From positions 1-28,460 of the IMG/VR virus record IMGVR_UViG_3300042922_000247: a stretch of DNA of 28,460 bases; one strand, 5' to 3'. Source of the DNA: a virus. Below the pieces are notes generated by a model that was not told the origin of the DNA, did not search any database, and saw nothing but the letters and a program-made list of their open reading frames with translations. This document shows, piece after piece, positions 8,285-16,000 of this stretch; position 1 is the stretch's first letter; the number at the start of each line of letters is the position of its first letter. Both the position numbers and the translations under genes were made by a program.

Positions 8285-8318
8285 GTTCAACTTAGGGACT
8301 GTACGGAGTATACACTCC
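8279..8318. repeat. Two adjacent perfect hairpins
   Basis: CCCTAAG (8279-8285) pairs with CTTAGGG (8291-8297), followed by GGAGT (8305-8309) pairing with ACTCC (8314-8318). The first overlaps the stop codon of the stalk-domain gene. Neither has a U-tract, so they may be RNA-processing or mRNA-stability elements. Confidence 0.45.
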
Positions 8319-8358
8319 TTGCAGAAACATGCTATCCTGTACCAAAGGAGATGATACG

Positions 8359-8592
8359 GTGGAAGAGGTACTAATGAAGATCCTGAGCAAACTTCACGAC
8401 ATTGAAAGCAACATGGCGACCAAGGAAGACGTTTCCCGGATCGAACAGAAGCTAGAAGCCACATTCGAACAGGTGGCAAAGAGCGCTGAAGTGATCAACG
8501 ATCTAGCAGAGCGCCAGGAACGGCATGAGCGCATTCTAGAGGTGCTGTCGCTGCGGTCGATTGAGCAGGAGTCATACATCAAGCATAACTGA
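8359..8592 (+). CDS. Small coiled-coil protein
   Basis: A 77-aa protein starting at GTG 8359, eight bases after AAGGAG; an upstream in-frame ATG at 8329 has no ribosome site. Nearly the whole chain is one amphipathic helix (LMKILSKLHDIESNMA, EDVSRIEQKLEATFEQVA, LAERQERHERILEVL). It resembles the XhlA-like lysis accessory proteins in its coiled coil but lacks their C-terminal membrane segment. It closes the first late segment, just before a strong terminator. Function unknown. Confidence 0.65.
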   Translation: MEEVLMKILSKLHDIESNMATKEDVSRIEQKLEATFEQVAKSAEVINDLAERQERHERILEVLSLRSIEQESYIKHN

Positions 8593-8598
8593 TAAAGC

Positions 8599-8639
8599 AA
8601 AAAGACCTTACTCCTAAGAGCAGGGTCTTTTTGTTTTTC
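8599..8639 (+). terminator. Strong terminator closing the tail-gene segment
   Basis: AAAAAGACC (8599-8607) pairs with GGTCTTTTT (8624-8632), followed by GTTTTT. It marks the left edge of the AT-rich regulatory island. Confidence 0.85.
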
Positions 8640-8743
8640 TTGTGGGTGCTTCCCAAAAAAAGAAACACAACGCCATCGATAAGGGTGGTCTATTCCCATT
8701 TCCATAATATCACATAATCCTCCGGTGTTGAGAGTCCTTTTTG

Positions 8744-9208
8744 TTATGGTGTCATTTCTTTGTACTCGTTAATTAGTTCAACCGGGACATAGGGGATTTC
8801 TTGTAATTGAGAGATTATTTCCGTTCTAATCTCATAAAATCTCTGTTTATTATATTCTAGATGCTCGGAATTTTTGATGATAAAGTCAGAGCTGGATTTT
8901 ATGTTTTCAATCTTTGATGAGTACTCTTGTATTAACTCTTCTATTCTTAACATGCTACTTTTCATAACCTCAATATACTCAGTATCCTTACTTAATTTTT
9001 TATCAAAATGGGTAATTCCAAGCAAAAAATCAGAGCTTTCATCAAGCGCTTTACTGATTAATACCAATTTTTCCAAACTCGGTTCCCGTTGTCCATTTTC
9101 AACTTTGCCAAATCCTTGAGGAGACATATCAACAAGTTCAGCTGCTTCTCTTTGGGTTAAACCACGCTTCTCACGAAGCCATTTTACACGCGCAGAAAAA
9201 ATATCCAA
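8744..9208 (-). CDS. XRE-family repressor of the embedded island
   Basis: A 154-aa protein starting at TTG 9208, chosen because AGGAG lies about eight bases upstream; the in-frame GTG at 9217 overlaps that site. Residues 5-60 are a helix-turn-helix of the XRE/CI type (RVKWLREKRGLTQREAAELV, PQGFGKVENGQREPSLEKL). The remainder is long, charged and helical (IKSSSDFIIKNSEHL), likely for dimerisation; there is no S24 peptidase domain. It is divergent from the Cro-like gene at 9305 across a region with a dyad operator, the classic lysogeny-switch layout. It is AT-rich relative to the virion genes on both sides. Confidence 0.8.
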   Translation of the reverse strand: MDIFSARVKWLREKRGLTQREAAELVDMSPQGFGKVENGQREPSLEKLVLISKALDESSDFLLGITHFDKKLSKDTEYIEVMKSSMLRIEELIQEYSSKIENIKSSSDFIIKNSEHLEYNKQRFYEIRTEIISQLQEIPYVPVELINEYKEMTP

Positions 9209-9264
9209 AAAAATCACTCCTGTGTCTTTACATAGAAACCAAAACGATATATTATTAACTCAAG

Positions 9265-9281
9265 GTATCCAACTAGGATAC
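9265..9281. promoter_or_regulatory. Dyad operator between divergent repressor and Cro-like genes
   Basis: GTATCC-AACTA-GGATAC is a perfect inverted repeat with 6-bp arms, placed between the two divergent XRE genes and just upstream of the AAGGAGG of the right-hand gene. The related element AAAAGGATACTT recurs at 9524-9535 after the Cro-like gene and at 10344-10355 inside the antirepressor gene. Operator function is inferred. Confidence 0.6.
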
Positions 9282-9304
9282 ATTATAAGGAGGTGGGAAA
9301 AGAA

Positions 9305-9520
9305 ATGGCTATGCCGAAAACTAAAATTGCTATGATTCGCAGACAAAAATTCCTTAGTCAAAAAGAAGTTGCCACTCACTTGAAAATGTCTGTTGTTAAC
9401 TACTCCAAGATTGAAAGAGGGGAGAGAAGGCTAACTGTGGATGTTGCAAAACAGCTTGTAGATATATTCAAACTAACCTACATTGATGAACTGTTAGATG
9501 ATAATCCTTTAGCAAGTTAG
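9305..9520 (+). CDS. Cro-like XRE regulator of the embedded island
   Basis: A 71-aa protein starting at ATG 9305, 11 bases after AAGGAGG; the in-frame GTG at 9293 lies in that site. Nearly the whole chain is an XRE helix-turn-helix: IAMIRRQKFLSQKEVATHL, MSVVNYSKIERGERRLTVD, AKQLVDIFKL. It is divergent from the repressor at 8744-9208 and probably binds the same dyad at 9265-9281. It likely plays the Cro part, or activates the two genes downstream. Confidence 0.75.
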   Translation: MAMPKTKIAMIRRQKFLSQKEVATHLKMSVVNYSKIERGERRLTVDVAKQLVDIFKLTYIDELLDDNPLAS

Positions 9521-9579
9521 CCTAAAAGGATACTTTTCATTCTACAGTTGTAAATTATTTTTTACAAGGGAGGATTCCG

Positions 9580-9963
9580 ATGATAGAAGCATTTACAACA
9601 TGGTACGAAAAACATAAAGCTACATTTGATATGGAAAACGAAATAATCGCTGACAAACTTTCACAAGGGATCAACGGCATCGAATGGCTTGTCTTACAGA
9701 CGGAAGTAAACAATCGCAACTCAGAAAAACTCAAGTATTGGTTGGAACTTATTAGCGATATTGAGGGAAAGAATGCTGAGGATGTAATGAAAGATGCGTT
9801 GCAAATGAACCATGAAGAATTCTACAAGAAACACGAACTAAATTGGTGGATAAGTGTTAAAGATACACTGACATACCTAAGACTTATGAAAGAAAGAAAG
9901 TATGATCGTTATTTTATGTTCATCCAAAAATTAAATATTAGGGAGAATGAATATGACAATTAA
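9580..9963 (+). CDS. Unknown protein in the embedded regulatory island
   Basis: A 127-aa protein with ribosome site GGGAGG, 59 bases after the Cro-like gene and overlapping the antirepressor by 11 bases. It is acidic, helical and Trp/Tyr-rich (MIEAFTTWYEKHKATF, NGIEWLVLQTEVNNR, ELNWWISVKDTLTYL), with no membrane segment or metal-binding motif. Its position between a Cro-like protein and an ORF6C antirepressor suggests a role in the switch, superinfection exclusion or toxicity to other phages; none of these is shown by the sequence. Family not recognised. Confidence 0.6.
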   Translation: MIEAFTTWYEKHKATFDMENEIIADKLSQGINGIEWLVLQTEVNNRNSEKLKYWLELISDIEGKNAEDVMKDALQMNHEEFYKKHELNWWISVKDTLTYLRLMKERKYDRYFMFIQKLNIRENEYDN

Positions 9964-10711
9964 AAGTGATGTTCTAGTTGAAAGTAAATCAATGCGTGAA
10001 TCGGTAATTGATAGAGAAGAAGTTCTAGAAAAGGTTAAAAAGTTAAGTTTTTTATCTGACAACAGTAGTTTGACCATCGAGATGGCTGCAAATTATTACG
10101 AAGTAGAAAAATCAGTTATCGAGATGACAATCACCCGGAATAGAGACGAGCTTGTAACTGATGGTTTGACTGTACTTAGAGGCAGTGAACTTACCAAATA
10201 CAAGTTGGAGAGTGTTATTCCTAAAAATACTCCTTCATTAACGATAATGACGAAAAGAGCATTGCTCAGAATAGGAATGATACTACAAGAAAGCGATGTG
10301 GCAAAAAGTGTGAGATCGTATTTATTAGACTCTGAACAAGATAAAAAGGATACTTCAATAAACTCATTAAGCCCACAATTGCAATTTCTAATTCAAATGG
10401 AGCAACGAACTAACGAATTGGAGAGCAAACAGGCAGAATTGAACCAAGCATTCACCCACCTTTCCTTGGTGGTGGACAATGAAGTCTGGATTACGGATCA
10501 CCAAAAGGCGGATATCAAACAAGCTGTACTTAGCCGCGTAGGACATTTAAAAAGCCAAGCAGTTGACGCCCACTTCCAAGGTGCATTCAGCGATCTAAAT
10601 AAATTCTTCAACGTACCTAAATACGATAAGATCAAACGCTCAGACTACGCTCAAGCGATGGAATTCGTAAAAGGATGGTTCCCTAAACGCAAAGAATCCA
10701 CTTCTCTCTAA
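9953..10711 (+). CDS. ORF6C-domain antirepressor-like protein
   Basis: A 252-aa protein starting at ATG 9953, seven bases after GGGAG; the in-frame ATG at 9947 is too close to that site. The first 120 residues are a DNA-binding-type helical region (SLTIEMAANYYEVEKSVIEM, TIMTKRALLRIGMILQES). Residues 145-190 are coiled coil, and the C-terminus matches the ORF6C domain: VWITDHQKADIKQAVLSRV, FSDLNKFFNVPKYDKI, AMEFVKGWFP. Such proteins act as antirepressors or regulators in Gram-positive phages. A similar C-terminal domain ends the antirepressor at 23238. Confidence 0.7.
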   Translation: MTIKSDVLVESKSMRESVIDREEVLEKVKKLSFLSDNSSLTIEMAANYYEVEKSVIEMTITRNRDELVTDGLTVLRGSELTKYKLESVIPKNTPSLTIMTKRALLRIGMILQESDVAKSVRSYLLDSEQDKKDTSINSLSPQLQFLIQMEQRTNELESKQAELNQAFTHLSLVVDNEVWITDHQKADIKQAVLSRVGHLKSQAVDAHFQGAFSDLNKFFNVPKYDKIKRSDYAQAMEFVKGWFPKRKESTSL

Positions 10712-10737
10712 ATCCCTGGCAGGAACAAGAAGTGGAT
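10696..10737. repeat. Long inverted repeat over the antirepressor stop codon
   Basis: ATCCACTTCT (10696-10705) is perfectly complementary to AGAAGTGGAT (10728-10737), with a 22-base loop that holds a smaller CCTG/CAGG hairpin. The stop codon at 10709-10711 lies in the loop. There is no U-tract. It may protect the 3' end of the mRNA or be a relic of insertion of the island. Confidence 0.5.
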
Positions 10738-10816
10738 CACATCGAGGGCAGCGCCCTTACACCCACATTGTAACATTACACCACGAACACGGCAATGCCC
10801 TCCACAAGGAGGAAGT

Positions 10817-10936
10817 ATGGAAAATAATCAATTTGTATTGACACCGGAAAGTATAATAGAGGTACTAGGCCCAATGTCTAAAAAAGATATTCAGGAGCTA
10901 ATGGATCGGTTTCGCAAAGGACTTATACATCAATAA
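10817..10936 (+). CDS. 39-aa small protein
   Basis: A short reading frame with a strong AAGGAGG ribosome site seven bases before ATG 10817. The product starts MENNQFVLTPESIIEVLG and continues with an amphipathic helix (SKKDIQELMDRFRKG). It stands alone between the island and two tandem terminators, so it ends the island transcript. It is too short for family assignment; it could be a small DNA- or protein-binding regulator. Confidence 0.55.
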   Translation: MENNQFVLTPESIIEVLGPMSKKDIQELMDRFRKGLIHQ

Positions 10937-10942
10937 TCATTC

Positions 10943-10976
10943 AAGGGTATTCCGCAAATTGCGGAGTGCCCTTTTT
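10943..10976 (+). terminator. First of two tandem terminators
   Basis: AAGGG (10943-10947) and CCCTT (10969-10973) enclose the inner stem TCCGC/GCGGA around AAATT, followed by TTTT. It marks the right edge of the regulatory island. Confidence 0.85.
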
Positions 10977-10992
10977 ATATACAAAAACTAAC

Positions 10993-11016
10993 AGGGACCC
11001 TCTGGGGTCCTTTTTG
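10993..11016 (+). terminator. Second of two tandem terminators
   Basis: GGACCC (10995-11000) pairs with GGGTCC (11005-11010) around TCTG, followed by TTTTT. It lies only about 20 bases after the first terminator and directly before the ribosome site of the ejection-protein gene. Confidence 0.8.
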
Positions 11017-11037
11017 CATGCCAAAAGGAGGGTTAAA

Positions 11038-12642
11038 ATGTCCAGCATATTCAACACGGACGCCTGGAAAAAGGCTGTGCAGACGTACAAATCCAAGTCT
11101 CCAACCCCGTCTGTACCTTCAACGCCGATTGGTGCGCTTGCGGGAGTGAGCCAACCTGCACCGCAGCCAACACCCGCCACACTTCCGCCAGCAGCAATAC
11201 AGGCCGCCAGCAACGTGAGGTCCGGTAAAATGTCTGTACCAACAGTCCCGGAATCCGCAAAGGTCGCAGCGCAGAAGATGGTAACCAGGACATCCCAGCA
11301 ACCTCGTACTGAGCAAGCACTGTCGGCACAGGCGGATCTCGTGAACACACCGTTCAGCTACGACCCTACCTCTGATCCGGCCTATCAAGCAGCACTACGG
11401 GCCGCACAGCAGACGCTTGAGGTAAACCAGAAGAATACAAACGCGCAGCTACGTGCTACGGGGCAGGGAAAATCCTCTTACTCCGAAACGGTAGCCAATC
11501 AGTTAGCGAATCAAAGTTCGGAGAACATCGCAAATAACGTATTACCGGTATACGCGCAGCAGGCCTACCAGCAGTACCAGGACAGCATCGGCAACCAGCG
11601 TAACCTGTACAGTGACTACAACCAGCAGGACTTCCAGAATCCGATTACAGAGTCCAGCGTAACCGGTAATTATATGCCTGCCGAAGCAACTGCAGCCTAC
11701 AAGCAACTAATAGCTAATAAGCAAGCCGCAGAGTCACCAACGATCACCCGGGATGAACGTGCAGCCATCAGCAGCGAAACGGACGCACTCCGGGCCACGC
11801 TGAAGCGTCTTGGCATTGATATCAGCGGACTGGGTGCAGATAAGACATCGGCACAGGCAGGGGCGGTTAATCCAGGTATTCGCACACTGGCCGGACAGAA
11901 CCAGGACTTGGCTGCAAGCAATCAGACGTTCAATCAGAAGCTTTCCACGCGGCAGCAGGACTTTAACGAAGGGATCACAATGGCTGATCTCACTGGATCT
12001 ATCAATGGTAAGGCAACCACGGCAGAGCAGCAGCGGCAACTCACAAATCTCTGGACCGTGGCTGAACAAACCGGAACAATACCAGATACATTGGCCGATC
12101 AATATGGCATCCCACGGGGAACACAGACTCAGTCAGCGAAACAACTCGCAGCTCAAATTGCGAATGATGTTCGTGGGCTCGACATATCACAGCAGAATGC
12201 AGACACATCACAAGCCAACGCAAGCAGCAGCATAACCGGTAACACGTTCAACCGATACCTTGATATCTGGAAGGCCACCGGAACCGCGCCATCCGGATTA
12301 GAGGCGTATGGTGTAGAGGCTGGATCTCCGTGGTACGAAGGTGCACAAAACATTAAAGAAGGCGGGTTAACTGTTAACCAAGTAATTGACAATGTTAAAT
12401 CTTTGTATCAGGAACCCATTACTAGGAAGGAAATAGATCCTTCCACTTTAAAAATGATAGAAACAGATACAGGCAAAACAAAGATAACTTCAGACCCGGC
12501 TCAAAGGAAAAAAATGTTCGACAATGTAGTCGATTCCGGTTTAGGCAATAACGAAACGCTTCAAGCCCTGAATTCACTCGGATTTACTAAAGCCGAAATC
12601 CAAAAGTTTTACGATGAAGGAATCCAATCATCGGGGGAGTGA
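11038..12642 (+). CDS. Q/A-rich internal virion (DNA ejection) protein
   Basis: A 534-aa protein starting at ATG 11038 after AAGGAGGG; an earlier in-frame ATG at 10966 lies in the terminator region. It has a Pro/Ala/Ser-rich N-terminus (TPSVPSTPIGALAGVSQP) and a long middle section dominated by Gln, Ala, Asn and Ser with helical character (AYQAALRAAQQTLEVNQKN, QANASSSITGN). Cys is absent. This is the composition of podoviral internal core or ejection proteins (P22 gp16/gp20, T7 gp14/gp15 roles), supported by its place directly before a lysozyme-like and a giant LPD38 protein. It is presumably packaged in the head and injected with the DNA. Confidence 0.65.
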   Translation: MSSIFNTDAWKKAVQTYKSKSPTPSVPSTPIGALAGVSQPAPQPTPATLPPAAIQAASNVRSGKMSVPTVPESAKVAAQKMVTRTSQQPRTEQALSAQADLVNTPFSYDPTSDPAYQAALRAAQQTLEVNQKNTNAQLRATGQGKSSYSETVANQLANQSSENIANNVLPVYAQQAYQQYQDSIGNQRNLYSDYNQQDFQNPITESSVTGNYMPAEATAAYKQLIANKQAAESPTITRDERAAISSETDALRATLKRLGIDISGLGADKTSAQAGAVNPGIRTLAGQNQDLAASNQTFNQKLSTRQQDFNEGITMADLTGSINGKATTAEQQRQLTNLWTVAEQTGTIPDTLADQYGIPRGTQTQSAKQLAAQIANDVRGLDISQQNADTSQANASSSITGNTFNRYLDIWKATGTAPSGLEAYGVEAGSPWYEGAQNIKEGGLTVNQVIDNVKSLYQEPITRKEIDPSTLKMIETDTGKTKITSDPAQRKKMFDNVVDSGLGNNETLQALNSLGFTKAEIQKFYDEGIQSSGE

Positions 12643-13061
12643 TAAGCCCTACGGCTTCGGCTAGTGGGGCTAAATCAAACCAATATTTAGGCGGAACACT
12701 TAAAGACAAGGGAGACGTATTTGAAGCAGCAGCAGCAAAAGAGGGTATCGACCCTGCATTGTTAAAAGCTATTGCGGTACACGAAACAGGAAATGGAACT
12801 AACCCAGGTTCTAAAAATAGGAACAATGTGGGCGGCATGATGCGCTCAGACGGCAAAGGGCAGCAGAGTTTTGAAAGCATTGATGAAGGCATCTATGCTC
12901 TGGCGTCCTTGTTAAGACGGATGTACATCAGTCAGGGGTTAGATACAATTGAGAAGATTCAAAAGCGATATGCACCGAACGGTGCGGCTAATGATCCAAC
13001 TAATCTAAACAGTTACTGGACGAGTGGAGTTAAAAAGTACTACGACTTATTCTCGAAGTAG
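12639..13061 (+). CDS. Virion-associated lysozyme (glucosaminidase-like)
   Basis: A 140-aa protein starting at GTG 12639, overlapping the previous stop by four bases (GTGA), with GGGGGAG upstream. Residues 25-140 form a lysozyme-like domain of the glucosaminidase type: FEAAAAKEGIDPALLKAIAV, then HETGNGT with the likely catalytic Glu49, then NNVGGMM, SIDEGIYALASLLRRMY and YWTSGVKKYYDLF. It would cleave the peptidoglycan sugar backbone. Its place among ejection proteins, away from the amidase/holin pair, argues that it opens the wall during entry rather than at lysis. Confidence 0.75.
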   Translation: MISPTASASGAKSNQYLGGTLKDKGDVFEAAAAKEGIDPALLKAIAVHETGNGTNPGSKNRNNVGGMMRSDGKGQQSFESIDEGIYALASLLRRMYISQGLDTIEKIQKRYAPNGAANDPTNLNSYWTSGVKKYYDLFSK

Positions 13062-13071
13062 GAGGTGAACC

Positions 13072-16000
13072 ATGACACTTGATTTCGAAGCACTACGCAA
13101 GAAACGCGGCGTGACCACTTCAGGAACAGGGGAATTTGATTTTGATGCATACCGCAATCGGAAAGTTACTGAAACGCCGGATGTTGAAAGAGTAACCGTT
13201 AACCCTATCTTGAAGAGTACGCTCAGTGGAGTGGGGATCGGTGAAAAGCCAATGGAATTCCCTACTTATAGCCGTGCTGTTACGCCGAAACCAGAACCGA
13301 AAAAAGAAGAAAAAAGCACACTGAGCAAAGTCCTGGATAACGTCAATGCATTTACGGACCGTGCAGCGAGCGCCACGACATTCGGCGGTACCGACCTTGT
13401 GGATCGATTGTTTGAGAAATTTGGACCTAAAGCATATAGTGACGAGCTTAAAGAAAAAAGAGAGCGTTCCGAAAACCTTGGAGCAGCTGGGGCCGCAGCA
13501 GATGTGCTCGGCTCTCTGGTAAGTGGGCAGGCGGCATACAAGGCGGCAGGTGCGGCAGTAGATCCTTTAATCAAAACGTTACCTAAATTGACACAAAGTT
13601 TGATACGTGGAGGCGCTGCCGGTGCGGCGTTTGAATTTCCGCGGCAGGCTAATCAAGAAGCTGCGGAGTACCTGGGTGGAGCGCAGCAGAGTGTCCCGCA
13701 GCGCCTTAAAAATGTGGGCTTATCGGCGGCTCTTGGCGGTCTCACTGATTTAGGTATTGGCGCAGGCGGTCTCGCTGCATCTGGGATCAAGAACCCTGTG
13801 CTTGGTAAAGCGGTGGGCGGCGGTATCGGCGTAGGTAGCTTGGGCGCTGCACTGGGACTTGCAAATGAAGTCCAAGAAAAGGCGTCAGGACAACAACAAT
13901 CTTTTGGTGGCAGGCTGGCGGATATCGGAAAGTACACATTGGCCGGGGCTGGATTAGGGATTGCTGGAGGTACAGCGGCAGCTACATTTATGCGTAACAA
14001 AGGTGTTCCGGAAGAAACGATTGCTGAAGTTCTCGCGCTACCAGAAGGACGCGGAACGATCCGTCAATCGGCTGCAGCTGAACGTGCCAGCGTACCGGCC
14101 GGAACTGATCCAATCATTAACCCATCTGACTTTACTCCGGAACCTCTGGGATTGCCGCAAGGTAACACTGTGGGGCCGACTGTGGCGCGCCGGGCAACGC
14201 AGACGAATGTTTATCGGCAGAAGTTTGAGAACCTCATAAGAGAGGCACAGAAGCGTGAATTCAGCCCGGGACGCGAGGACATCGAGCTTGAAAACCTATG
14301 GTCTCAGATGGCTGAACGCAACGATCCGGGCTTAGATGAACTGGTAGATCTGGCCTATCCGAAGCGCACCAATGTGCCACAACGAGGTATGGTTGGCGCG
14401 GCCAGGTCAAATCAGGAAATGCGTGAAGTGGCAGGAGTGGGCAATCCAGTCCGGAGCAGTGCCGACCGTAACCCTTCACAGGTGATCAGCCCGGCCGCGG
14501 CACCACAGACAGTTGCCGGACGCGCCGGAGGTACACCGCGAGCTGAAATATCTAGTATTCCGGATGTTCCTGTTTCTTCAGCACCGAGACAGCCCGTCCA
14601 GGAAAATGTTCCAACCCAAGCCATGAGCCGGGAACAGGACATCATGAATCGTATTAACAATTTGACACAGGATGATATTGAATACATCCAAAGTGGCCAG
14701 TTTGATCAGACGAAGTTACCTCCGGAAGTCTCGTCTATCAGCAGACAGGAGCCAGCGGTAAGAGAACAAACTCCACTTGTAGATGCTGCTCCGGATGTAA
14801 ATGCTCAACCGCAGAGCCAGGACATGTTCACGGATCTGTTCGGCGATCAGGGGTTAGGCATTTCATCCGGAGGAAGCTCAGCAAGAGTCGGTTCCGGACC
14901 GGTAGACACCGCAGATCAGATTGTCCGGCGCGGTATCAAGAACGACAAGCAAGGCATAAAGCAGGCGGCGGCAGCACAGGCTCGGGCGACCTATCAGAAC
15001 CTTGTCGATAACCTTGATCCATTAAAACGGATCAGCGGTGACACATATGAGTCTGCTATGGATGCCACCCGGGCCAATAACCTTGCAAATACTGTTGTTC
15101 GTGACAAATTCGTGAATCTTGAAGGCGAAGTGATCGGCAACAGTTTGAACGATATCTTTAAAAAAGTGGCGCGGGGACAGGATAAGAACTTTATTGATTA
15201 CCTCACGCTGCGACATGCAAAAACGCGCATGGCCCGGGGAGAACGGGTGTATGCAGAAAACCTTGATATGACTCCGGATAAGGTGCAGCAGCGCATCGAC
15301 ACATTAAACTCCCGTTACCCTGGATTCGAAGAGATCGCGAAGGAATGGGATAAATTCAATGATAACGTGCTGCGGGAGATCGGCGTAAAGGAAGGGTTGC
15401 TCTCGAATGAACTGTACAATGCGCTGCGGAAGAAGAATCCGAATTACTCCCCAATGCGCCGGCAGTTCCTTCGTTCAGAAAAGCCCGGAAAGAACTTCAT
15501 CCAGAAGACAACAAAATCATCATTCAGCGGTCAGAAAGCACCAATTCAGCAAGTCAGTCCTACCGGGTCCGTCCGGAACATCGTAGACCCGCGCAAATCC
15601 ACCATTGAGTCCGTGGGCGCATGGACTAATGCAGCCCTACGTAACCGGACGATGCAGTCTATGGTAGATGCGATCAAGCGAGATCCGGAGGCATTCAAAG
15701 GTGTCGCTGAGATCATCCAGCAGCCGAAGAGTAAGGTGAATCTCAAGGATGTACTCACCAATGGTGGTCAGGACGACTTCTTAGAAGCGCTGGATGCAGA
15801 CTTTAAGGACCTGTTCAGCACCGCAAAGGTAGACGGTGATAATGTAGTTCGAGCAATGGTCAACGGGGAACCGGTACACATCAAGGTACAGGATCCGGAG
15901 ATTGTCAAAACGCTAATCGGCATGGGTCCACAGGCTTCCAACATCCTTATTGACACCATGTCTGCATTTTCTAACGCGACCAAGCGCGGTGCAACCGGTC

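Noticed and set aside
10738-10816. GGGC-AGC-GCCC hairpin as a terminator of the island
   Set aside because: The stem is short and no T-run follows; the tandem terminators at 10943-11016 do this job.
13266-14000. Minus-strand Pro/Ala/Ser-rich frames in the giant gene
   Set aside because: Their composition mirrors the Gly/Ala-rich plus-strand coding and there is no upstream ribosome site.
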